A stretch of DNA of 64,000 nucleotides, from contig JAVJQA010000037.1 of assembly GCA_040218045.1 (NCBI GenBank), positions 1 through 64,000 on the forward strand, written 5' to 3'. The notes beneath the pieces were generated by a model. It did not search any database, had not been told where the DNA came from, and worked only from the letters and a program-made list of their open reading frames with translations. Origin of the DNA: Marinoscillum sp040218045 (GTDB taxonomy: Bacteria > Bacteroidota > Bacteroidia > Cytophagales > Cyclobacteriaceae). Position numbers and translations under genes: made by a program. This document shows, piece by piece, positions 50,918-58,481 of the stretch (the first letter of the stretch is position 1; each line of letters begins with the position of its first letter).

Positions 50918-51652
50918 ATGACCGATCCAATATCACCTAATTTGCTTGAAGCCTGGAATACATACGGGCAATACTTAGCTTATGCTATTGCCAGTGTTGG
51001 GGTTTTGATCCTGATAGGTCACTACTTAAAACTCCTCACCACCACTGACGCTAAATCAAGGTACGATTATATCAATATGCATGAGATTAACCTGCTATGG
51101 TATGGTTTCGTATTGATCTTGAGTGGTATTACACTTTTCGTCAATACCTGGCAGACTTCTACTACCTGGCTTTGGTTCTTTGTTTGGATCTTCGTGAGTT
51201 TGATGATCGCCATGATCATCGGTGTGGTGGTACAAAACGTATTGAAATTCTACTATCCTTTCTTCATTGAAAAGAGATTGAAAAAATTGAGATATACTCC
51301 ACGGGTTTCCCCTGATGGAAGGAGCATGAAGCTTCTTAGTGAAGAGGAAGAAGATGTATACCTGGATGAAGGGATGCAAGCTGAAGAGGACGCATTCTCT
51401 GTAGACTATGACGTTTGGATAGATGAAGTTTCCGGATACACCAAAATCGAAAAATACAACGGACGTCTACATGCACTTCAGTGCCCTGAGTGTAACTACC
51501 AGACCCTAAAAGTAGACAAAGAGGAAGTGGTACAGGAAGCTTCAGATAACGAAGATGGCGAATTGATGAAATACATGACTTGTGGGTACTGCGGTCATAA
51601 AGAAAGAAAATCATTCAAAATTGCCAGGCTCAGACCGGAAGAACCTGCATAA
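50918..51652 (+). CDS. Membrane protein with C-terminal zinc ribbon
   Basis: This 244-residue protein has three predicted membrane helices (about residues 18-37, 60-80 and 87-110), a basic segment (FIEKRLKKLRYTPR), a strongly acidic stretch (SEEEEDVYLDEGMQAEED), and then a zinc-ribbon-like pair CPEC near residue 190 and CGYC near 223. No family with known function is recognised. The ribbon would face the cytoplasm or periplasm depending on topology. It stands alone with its own terminator. Confidence 0.7.
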   Translation: MTDPISPNLLEAWNTYGQYLAYAIASVGVLILIGHYLKLLTTTDAKSRYDYINMHEINLLWYGFVLILSGITLFVNTWQTSTTWLWFFVWIFVSLMIAMIIGVVVQNVLKFYYPFFIEKRLKKLRYTPRVSPDGRSMKLLSEEEEDVYLDEGMQAEEDAFSVDYDVWIDEVSGYTKIEKYNGRLHALQCPECNYQTLKVDKEEVVQEASDNEDGELMKYMTCGYCGHKERKSFKIARLRPEEPA

Positions 51653-51673
51653 TCTTACGAGATAAAATATCTA

Positions 51674-51700
51674 AAAAGCCTGCACTTTGCAGGCTTTTTT
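51674..51700 (+). terminator. Intrinsic terminator after the zinc-ribbon gene
   Basis: AAAAAGCCTGCA and TGCAGGCTTTTTT form a perfect stem with a 3-base loop and a T-run, 22 bp past the stop codon at 51652. Confidence 0.9.
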
Positions 51701-51788
51701 ATTGCCCAGAGTTTGATATTAGAAGCCTAAAATTAAATACCCGGAACATTCGGGCCTGTATCAGTACTAACTGTATCATCTGTAAATA

Positions 51789-51814
51789 AGATTCTGAAAT
51801 AAATTCAGAATGAC
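51789..51814. repeat. Short intergenic hairpin of a common Bacteroidota type
   Basis: ATTCTGAA (51791-51798) and TTCAGAAT (51804-51811) form a perfect 8-bp stem. On the minus strand it reads GTCATTCTGAATTTATTTCA, which is reminiscent of short dispersed hairpins often seen between Bacteroidota genes. It may act as a weak terminator or stabiliser for the minus-strand aldehyde dehydrogenase gene. Confidence 0.45.
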
Positions 51815-51852
51815 CAAAGTGTTTAATTTTCCAGGCCTCCTGTTTTTATTGC

Positions 51853-53280
51853 CTAGAGCTTGATACAGATATTCTGAGGTTCTGTAAAAAACCTCAGCGC
51901 TTCACTTCCTCCCTCACGGCCCACACCGGATGACTTCATTCCCCCGAAAGGTGTCCTCAGATCACGCTCCATCCAGCAGTTGACCCAAACAATCCCTGAT
52001 TTGACCTGGTGAGCAACACGATGCGCTCGTTTGAGATTTTCTGTCCAAACAACTGCTGCTAAGCCATATTGGGTAGAATTGGCTTTTTGTATGGCATCTT
52101 CCTCATCCTTGAACGGAATCAAGGTGACCACAGGGCCAAAAACTTCTTGCTGGTTGATCTCACAGTGTTCATCAAGGCCTTCGATTATGGTAGGTTCGAA
52201 ATAATAACCTCCATCAATCTCCAGACGATTGCCTCCACTCAATATTTTGCCGCCTTCAGCTTTCGCGCGGACCACAAACTGCTCTACCTTCTCCAAATGC
52301 TGAAGGGAAACCAGCGCTCCCAGGTCAACATCAGTTGCTGGCTGCCCGACTGTGAGTTCATCGACTGCAAGTACAAATTTTTCTTTGAAGCGGTCATAAA
52401 TTTCTTGCTGTACAAATATCCGAGAACCACATAGACAAATCTCTCCCTGGTTGGTAAAAGCACCTTTTACACTTGTTTGCACGGCATTCTCCAGGTCACA
52501 GTCATTGAAAACCAACACGGGGTTTTTACCACCAAGCTCTAGGGAGACTTTTTTAAATTGTTTTGCGGCTTCCACGCCAATCAACCTGCCCGTATTGGTA
52601 CCACCTGTAAAGGAGATGGCTTTTACTTTCGGGTGCTCTACCAGCATTTTTCCGGTCTGGTTCCCCTGCCCATGTAGTATGTTCAGCACCCCTTTGGGCA
52701 ATCCTGCCTCTATAGCCAGTTTACTCAAAAGATAGGCTGTGTATGGAGTCACTTCCGAAGGCTTGGCAATCACACAATTGCCGGTGGCCAATGCCGGGGC
52801 GATTTTCCATGTAAGCAAGTACAATGGCAAGTTCCACGGAGATATGCATCCCACAACCCCTAATGGAGCTCTTCGTGTATAGTTGATTGAGCGACCTTCC
52901 TGAAGATGTGCTTCCGATGCCTCATTGACGATTGCTGAAGCAAAAAACCGGAAATTCTGAGCTGCCCTGGGTATGTCAACCTTCCTGGCCAGGGATACTG
53001 GTTTGCCATTGTCCATGCTTTCAGCTTTGGCCAGATCATCTATATGCTCCTCAATCAGCTCTGACAGCTTGAGTAAAACCCTGGATCGCTGGTCAATAGA
53101 TAGCGATGACCAGGCCGGAAATGCTTTTTCTGCCGCCACTACTGCCAGGTCAAGATCTGCCTTCGTTGAGTTGGGCGTTTGGCTAAACACCTTGCCTGAC
53201 GAAGGATCAAAATTATCCAGGTATTGACCATCTTTGGGAGCCATGAGCTCACCGCCAATATAGTTTTCAAGGATAATCAT
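51853..53280 (-). CDS. Aldehyde dehydrogenase, probable 2-aminomuconate-6-semialdehyde dehydrogenase
   Basis: This 475-residue NAD-dependent aldehyde dehydrogenase has the catalytic Glu in VSLELGGKNPVLVF and the Cys in FTNQGEICLCGSRIF. The sequence style and context fit the 2-aminomuconic (or 2-hydroxymuconic) semialdehyde dehydrogenase group, which oxidises the product that follows 3-hydroxyanthranilate ring cleavage and decarboxylation. The divergent haaO-kynU-kmo genes start 0.9 kb away. It overlaps the SDR gene by 4 bases. No decarboxylase (ACMSD) is in the window. Confidence 0.8.
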   Translation of the reverse strand: MIILENYIGGELMAPKDGQYLDNFDPSSGKVFSQTPNSTKADLDLAVVAAEKAFPAWSSLSIDQRSRVLLKLSELIEEHIDDLAKAESMDNGKPVSLARKVDIPRAAQNFRFFASAIVNEASEAHLQEGRSINYTRRAPLGVVGCISPWNLPLYLLTWKIAPALATGNCVIAKPSEVTPYTAYLLSKLAIEAGLPKGVLNILHGQGNQTGKMLVEHPKVKAISFTGGTNTGRLIGVEAAKQFKKVSLELGGKNPVLVFNDCDLENAVQTSVKGAFTNQGEICLCGSRIFVQQEIYDRFKEKFVLAVDELTVGQPATDVDLGALVSLQHLEKVEQFVVRAKAEGGKILSGGNRLEIDGGYYFEPTIIEGLDEHCEINQQEVFGPVVTLIPFKDEEDAIQKANSTQYGLAAVVWTENLKRAHRVAHQVKSGIVWVNCWMERDLRTPFGGMKSSGVGREGGSEALRFFTEPQNICIKL

Positions 53281-54050
53281 AATGAACCGGTTCGTCCACC
53301 ATCCACAGGGATGCTCACGCCATTGATATAGGCTGCTTTTTCAGAAGCCAGAAATGCTGCAAGCGCACCCATTTCTGCTGGCTCTCCAATCCGTCCGGCT
53401 GGTATGGTACTTCTCATGGCATTGGTACTCTCCTCCTCAGTGATTCCCTGCTTCTTGGCAGCGTTGGAAATAATTGCATCAAGTCGGGTAGTGTTGATTG
53501 CACCAGGCAGTATATTATTGACGGTAATCCCAAAAGGTGCCAATTCATTGCTCAACGTTTTGGACCAGGAGGCCATAGCTCCGCGTGTAGTATTGCTGAC
53601 ACCAAGTCCTTTAATCGGTATTTTCACACTAGTGGAAATCACATTGATAAACCTTCCATAGGATTGATTTTTCATAAATGGTGCTGCGGCTTGCATAATC
53701 TTGTGGCTCGCTTTGAGGTGCATGGACAATGCCTTTTCAAACTCCTCAATAGAGGCATCAACAATTGGCCCCGGAGCAGGGCCACCTGTATTGTTGATGA
53801 CGATACTTATCTGGTTGCTCTTCACATATTCACAGACAAGCTCCACGTCGCTCAGGTTTGCCAGATCAGCCACGAGTGTCTGATGACCATCTCCGGCGAG
53901 TGTCTCCAGGTGCGCCTCCAATTCCGGTTTACTCCTGGCAACAATAGTAACCCGCGCGCCTTCCTCCGCAAGTGCAGAGGCAATCGCTCCGCCGATTCCT
54001 TTTGATCCTCCACAAACCAATGCATTCTTATTCTTTAGATTTAGCTCCAT
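53277..54050 (-). CDS. SDR-family protein lacking the catalytic Tyr-Lys pair
   Basis: This 257-residue short-chain dehydrogenase/reductase starts at the ATG 54050 (MELNLKNKNALVCGGSKGIG with the cofactor glycine motif), though the frame continues up to 54092. It has the NNTGG segment and the active-site serine in NVISTSV, but where YxxxK is expected the sequence reads LGVSNTTRGAM, with no Tyr and with Arg for Lys. Related 'BKR-like' SDRs carry the same N-x-x-R change. It overlaps the aldehyde dehydrogenase by 4 bases, so it acts in the same 3-hydroxyanthranilate pathway or in a side route; its reaction is unknown. Confidence 0.82.
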   Translation of the reverse strand: MELNLKNKNALVCGGSKGIGGAIASALAEEGARVTIVARSKPELEAHLETLAGDGHQTLVADLANLSDVELVCEYVKSNQISIVINNTGGPAPGPIVDASIEEFEKALSMHLKASHKIMQAAAPFMKNQSYGRFINVISTSVKIPIKGLGVSNTTRGAMASWSKTLSNELAPFGITVNNILPGAINTTRLDAIISNAAKKQGITEEESTNAMRSTIPAGRIGEPAEMGALAAFLASEKAAYINGVSIPVDGGRTGSL

Positions 54051-54164
54051 AGACTTTGGACTTAATTCTTGATTTTTCGCTGTTAGCGGCACTTTCTATC
54101 GTGCCTTTCGTTCTTTATTTATAACTTTTGTTCGAGAAAGTAATTTATCCAAAAAACTATAGAT

Positions 54165-54692
54165 ATGGCGATTGCGAGACCCTTCAACCTTCAGGAATGG
54201 ATTAACAATAACAGGGACCTGCTAAAACCTCCTGTTGGGAATAAAAACCTGTACGCAGATGCCGGGGATTACATTGTAATGATTGTAGGTGGTCCCAATG
54301 CCCGAAAGGATTATCATTATAACGAAACTGAAGAGTTGTTTTACCAGCTGGAAGGTGACATCCTGGTGAAGATACAAGAAAAAGGAAAGGCAGTAGACAT
54401 TCCCATAAAAGCTGGAGAAATGTTCCTGCTTCCGTCCAAAGTGCCGCACTCTCCGATTCGTTCAGCGGGATCGGTTGGATTGGTTGTGGAAAGAAAAAGG
54501 CCAGAAAAAACAGATGGGTTGATGTGGTTTTGCGATAATTGCAATCACAAATTGCACGAGACTTACTTTCAGCTAAACAACATCGAAAAGGATTTTCTGC
54601 CAAGATTCAGGGAATTCTACAATTCTGAAAAACTAAGAACCTGTGACAATTGTGGTACTACAATGGAAACAGACCCAAGATTTACAGATTAA
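54165..54692 (+). CDS. haaO: 3-hydroxyanthranilate 3,4-dioxygenase
   Basis: HaaO opens the ring of 3-hydroxyanthranilate to 2-amino-3-carboxymuconate semialdehyde with Fe(II) and O2. The 175-residue cupin has the metal-binding YHYNETEELFYQLEGD and VPHSPIRS segments. It also keeps the C-terminal rubredoxin-like iron site of bacterial members: FCDNCNHKLHE and RTCDNCGTTME. It is directly followed by kynU with no gap, and divergent from the SDR-ALDH pair. Confidence 0.95.
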   Translation: MAIARPFNLQEWINNNRDLLKPPVGNKNLYADAGDYIVMIVGGPNARKDYHYNETEELFYQLEGDILVKIQEKGKAVDIPIKAGEMFLLPSKVPHSPIRSAGSVGLVVERKRPEKTDGLMWFCDNCNHKLHETYFQLNNIEKDFLPRFREFYNSEKLRTCDNCGTTMETDPRFTD

Positions 54693-55967
54693 ATGACCTT
54701 TAACAACACCCCCGAGCTTGCGCATGAATTGGATCAAGCGGATCCCTTAAAATCTTTCAGAGAAAAATTTCATATTCCCCAGGTCAATGGATCAGACGCT
54801 ATTTATTTCTGTGGAAACTCACTCGGCCTTCAGCCCAAAACAACCCAGGCATTCATCCAAAATGAACTGATTGTCTGGAAAGAGCGAGCTGTGGAGGGCC
54901 ACTTTACTGGCTCCCGGCCGTGGGCAGATTATCACAAATTATCTAAGAAATCCCTATCTAACTTAGTGGGTGGAAAGGAGTCAGAAGTAGTGGCCATGAA
55001 CAACCTCACTACCAACTTACATCTGCTCTTAGCCTCGTTTTATCAACCATCCGGCAAAAGAGTGAAGTTGCTAATTGAGCATGGTGCTTTCCCTTCCGAC
55101 CATTATGCTGCCGAATCCCACATGAAGCAGAAGGGAGTAAACCCTGATGAGCACCTGATCACCATTTCACCTAAAGCAGGCAAGCTTTTTCAGAAAAACG
55201 AAATAGAAGCCATCATTGCCGACTATGGTGATGAATTGGCACTGGTCATGCTGCCAGGCGTACAATATTACACTGGTCAATACTTTGACATGAAGTCTAT
55301 TACGGCCGCAGCGCATCAGGTCGGTGCTTATGGGGGCTTTGACTTGGCCCATGCTATTGGTAATCTGCCTTTATCCCTGCATGAATGGGAGGTAGACTTT
55401 GCCACCTGGTGCAGCTACAAGTATGTGAATTCAGGCCCAGGAGGTATTTCTGGTATCTATGTTCATGAAAAACATGCCAATAATCCTGATTTTCCCAAAT
55501 TGACTGGATGGTGGGGACATGACAGACAAACTCGCTTCCGGATGGACAACAAGTTTGTTCCGAACCCAGGGGTAGATTCTTGGATGCTGAGCAATGGAAA
55601 TATCATTTCTGCTGCAGCGCACCTGGCATCTTTGGAGATCTTTGATCAAACCAACATGGAAGAGCTAAGGGATAAAAGCATCAGGCTCACAGGATACCTG
55701 GAGTTCCTAATGCTCAATGATCCAGACATTCAGAAGCACATCGAAATCCTAACACCCGCGGATCCTCAATCCAGAGGGTGCCAACTGTCAGTTTTTATTG
55801 ATCAACATGGAAAGACCATTTTTGATGGATTGATAGAAGCGGGAGTGATCTTGGATTGGCGTGAGCCCAACGTGATTCGTGTAGCACCCACGCCACTTTA
55901 TAACACCTTTAGGGATGTCTATAAATTTTGTGAGATTTTTAAAAACCTTATCCTGAAATATGCCTAA
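54693..55967 (+). CDS. kynU: Kynureninase
   Basis: Kynureninase is a PLP enzyme that cleaves kynurenine or 3-hydroxykynurenine to (3-hydroxy)anthranilate and alanine. The 424-residue protein has FCGNSLGLQPK near the start, the GGFDLAHAIGNLP region with the PLP-binding Asp, and the Schiff-base lysine in FATWCSYKYVNSGPGG. Length and motifs match bacterial and animal kynureninases. It starts on the base after the haaO stop and overlaps kmo by 8 bases. Confidence 0.95.
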   Translation: MTFNNTPELAHELDQADPLKSFREKFHIPQVNGSDAIYFCGNSLGLQPKTTQAFIQNELIVWKERAVEGHFTGSRPWADYHKLSKKSLSNLVGGKESEVVAMNNLTTNLHLLLASFYQPSGKRVKLLIEHGAFPSDHYAAESHMKQKGVNPDEHLITISPKAGKLFQKNEIEAIIADYGDELALVMLPGVQYYTGQYFDMKSITAAAHQVGAYGGFDLAHAIGNLPLSLHEWEVDFATWCSYKYVNSGPGGISGIYVHEKHANNPDFPKLTGWWGHDRQTRFRMDNKFVPNPGVDSWMLSNGNIISAAAHLASLEIFDQTNMEELRDKSIRLTGYLEFLMLNDPDIQKHIEILTPADPQSRGCQLSVFIDQHGKTIFDGLIEAGVILDWREPNVIRVAPTPLYNTFRDVYKFCEIFKNLILKYA

Positions 55968-57285
55968 ACAGGAGGTAACCATATTAGGTGCTGGCCTTGT
56001 TGGCAGCTTATTGGGAGCGCTGATTTGCAAAGAAGGCTTTGATGTACACATTTATGAAATGCGGGAAGACCCACGGTCCGCTACAGTGGATGGTGGGCGA
56101 TCCATTAACCTTGCCTTGAGTCATCGGGGGATCCGGTCTTTGAAACGCGCAGGAGTTTATGACCACATCCAGGATGATTTGATTCCCATGCATGGCCGAA
56201 TGATGCATGACCTGGAAGGAAACCTATCCTTCCAATCCTATGGAAAAGAAGGTGAATTTATCAATTCGGTTTCAAGGACTGGCCTTAACAAGCTGCTTAT
56301 CAACCATGCAGAATCTCTTGGCGTCAATTTTCATTTCGGTCACAAATGCTCAGAAGTGGATTTAGATAAATCGACGATTACATTTAAAAATGGTGAAAAT
56401 GTAGAATCAGAAGTGTTGATTGGGGCAGATGGCGCTTACTCTATGTTGCGACAAGCCATGGAGCATAAAGACCGGTTCAACTATGAGCAGCATTACATTG
56501 AGCACGGATATAAGGAACTAAGGATGGAGCCCCGATCAGGAGATTTTGCCATGAAGCCTAATTATCTACATATCTGGCCACGTGGCAGCTTTATGCTGAT
56601 CGCGCTACCAAACCCGGATTGTTCCTTCACCTGCACATTATTCTTTCCATTTGAGGGAGATCTGTCTTTCGAATCACTAAAGACCACCGAAGCTGTACGG
56701 CACTTTATTGAAGAGTATTTCCCTGACATCATTCCATTGATACCAGATTACATTGACCAATTCCAGTCCAATCCCACAGCCTCATTGGTCACAATAAAAA
56801 CCTTCCCCTGGCACTATAAAAACACTTTGATCATTGGGGACGCCAGTCACGCGGTAGTTCCATTCTATGGACAGGGGATGAACGCAGGATTTGAAGACTG
56901 TAGATTGTTGATGGAGCTAGGGAAATCCCTGAATTTCAATTGGGCGGAAGTATTGCCAAAGTTCTCTTTATCCCGCAAAAAAGACGCAGACGCAATTGCT
57001 GACCTTGCCTTGAAAAATTTTGTGGAAATGAGGGACCATGTTGGGGACGAGCGTTTTCTCAATATTAAGAAGGTAGAATCCAGACTCCAGGAAAACTACC
57101 CAAAAGAATGGCTACCGCTTTATTCTATGGTTACATTTAGCGACATACCTTATTCTGAAGCAATGAGGATCGGTAAAATCCAGGAAAGCTTGATGAAAGA
57201 ACTACCCGAAAGTTTTGATTCACAAACCATTTCGCTGGAGCCAATTATTAATAAGTTTAGAAATCTAATGCAAGACGTTCACTGA
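55960..57285 (+). CDS. kmo: Kynurenine 3-monooxygenase
   Basis: KMO hydroxylates kynurenine with NADPH and O2. The 441-residue flavoprotein has the FAD motif GAGLVGSLLGALICKEGFDV, the family segment VDGGRSINLALSHRG, and the second FAD motif IIGDASHAVVPFYGQGMNAG. The C-terminal region has the helix SLLPEIN-like end in weakened form and no strong membrane helix. It overlaps kynU at the start and the convergent 57257 gene by 29 bases at the end. Confidence 0.95.
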   Translation: MPKQEVTILGAGLVGSLLGALICKEGFDVHIYEMREDPRSATVDGGRSINLALSHRGIRSLKRAGVYDHIQDDLIPMHGRMMHDLEGNLSFQSYGKEGEFINSVSRTGLNKLLINHAESLGVNFHFGHKCSEVDLDKSTITFKNGENVESEVLIGADGAYSMLRQAMEHKDRFNYEQHYIEHGYKELRMEPRSGDFAMKPNYLHIWPRGSFMLIALPNPDCSFTCTLFFPFEGDLSFESLKTTEAVRHFIEEYFPDIIPLIPDYIDQFQSNPTASLVTIKTFPWHYKNTLIIGDASHAVVPFYGQGMNAGFEDCRLLMELGKSLNFNWAEVLPKFSLSRKKDADAIADLALKNFVEMRDHVGDERFLNIKKVESRLQENYPKEWLPLYSMVTFSDIPYSEAMRIGKIQESLMKELPESFDSQTISLEPIINKFRNLMQDVH

Positions 57286-57703
57286 GCATCTGTATACATT
57301 CCTGCTCTACTTCTGAAATACCATCAGCTGCATTGGCAAACAAGTACATTGACTCAAGCACAAACTCCTTATCCGCCTTGTTATTGCTGATGTGATTCTT
57401 AAGTGCATTGAGAAACTTCTTTTGCCACTTCTCAATATTATCAAGAAGGTACCTGAATTCTGTACGGAATGATTGCTCCAACTTTTCCATTTGCTCTTCA
57501 TTCATCCCATCTCCGTATTCCAACGCCAAACCTTTAGCCAACCGGAGTACGCCATCCCATTCTTCTTTATCCAATACGCCATCCGACATACAGACAATAA
57601 GAGATGGGTACAAATTCAGAATATAGACGAATTGATCAAGCGAAATATCGACGTTTCGTACTTTTTTATATTCCTCAAGGAGTTGTTCAGCTTGGCTCTT
57701 CAT
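57257..57703 (-). CDS. TerB-like helical protein
   Basis: This 148-residue all-helical protein has two acidic repeat-like units, CMSDGVLDKEEWDGVLRLAK and ANAADGISEVEQECIQMLSE. These recall the tellurite-resistance TerB/DjlA fold with its D-G-x-x-x-x-E-x-x metal-binding loops. The match is by eye. It is cytoplasmic, with no signal peptide. It converges with and overlaps the end of kmo by 29 bp. No ter-type partner genes are nearby, so its role is unclear. Confidence 0.6.
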   Translation of the reverse strand: MKSQAEQLLEEYKKVRNVDISLDQFVYILNLYPSLIVCMSDGVLDKEEWDGVLRLAKGLALEYGDGMNEEQMEKLEQSFRTEFRYLLDNIEKWQKKFLNALKNHISNNKADKEFVLESMYLFANAADGISEVEQECIQMLSERLALDF

Positions 57704-58034
57704 TAATAATCGGCGTAAAAAAGCGATGTGATGTGTCTAAGATAATAAAGCGGATGCTAATTGAGGCCATTAGGAGAATAAAACCAGAAGAAATTACTCG
57801 AAATGGAGATGAAAGAAATTATAGACATCCATGCTGATCTAGCTCATGAATTACCTAAAAGAACCTTTGATTAGTTTGAATAATCCAAGGTTCTGGAATT
57901 CAGCAGACTAATTCACTCTTCTCATTCCTGGGTACTTTCATTTTGCATAAAAAATGATTTTTAAAGTTTATAAGTAGTTTTGGAGGCAATGATTCTCTCA
58001 AACTTATTAATTTCGTATATACTGCTTAACCGAT
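57704..58034. other. Intergenic region with possible coding remnant
   Basis: About 330 bp upstream of the TerB-like gene. A plus-strand frame around 57755-57837 reads MLIEAIRRIKPEEITRNGDE and stops soon after; it looks protein-like but has no start context or homologue that I recognise. The rest is AT-rich. It may be the remains of a lost gene, in keeping with the decayed gene that follows. Confidence 0.3.
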
Positions 58035-58352
58035 GCAAAATTAATTTTACTAATCGCCATCCTAATTTGTTTCCGAACTGTTGCACAAGATGGAATCGGG
58101 ATAGGAACAACCACTGTTCCAAGTGATGCCATCCTCAACATTTCATCTACCTCAAAAGGAGTGATACTTCCAAAAGTTGACGCCACTACCAGGGCAGGGA
58201 TTAATCCAGCATCTGACGGGTTATTGGCATATGATCCTGATGAGAAGGCATTTTACTATTATGATTCATCGGCCCTTGACTATTTACACAATCCTGTTTG
58301 TCGCATTGCAGCTCAATTCTATGAGATAGCCTTCATCATGCGAGTGGAGTAA
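58035..58352 (+). pseudogene. Decayed exported surface protein gene
   Basis: In one frame the sequence reads KLILLIAILICFRTVAQDG, a signal peptide, then IGIGTTTVPSDAILNISSTS, KGVILPKVDATTRAGINP and ASDGLLAYDPDEKAFYYYDS. This is the typical N-terminus of Bacteroidota surface or tail-fibre-like proteins. The likely ATG at 58033 is in another frame (M-Q-N-stop); removing two bases would restore MKLILLIAI. After YYYDSSALDYLHNPV the frame loses the expected pattern and ends at 58352, so the 3' part is gone. A shorter gene from ATG 58161 would lack the signal. Confidence 0.6.
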
Positions 58353-58481
58353 TCTGTCAAATTGACCTAGTTCTCTAGCAATCATCTCTTTTATCCGTCA
58401 AAATGTCCTGAAAAACACCTCTATTTAATCTGGCGCACAGTTTGATCTTAGCCATCCTGAACGGGTAAAAATAAAATAGAG

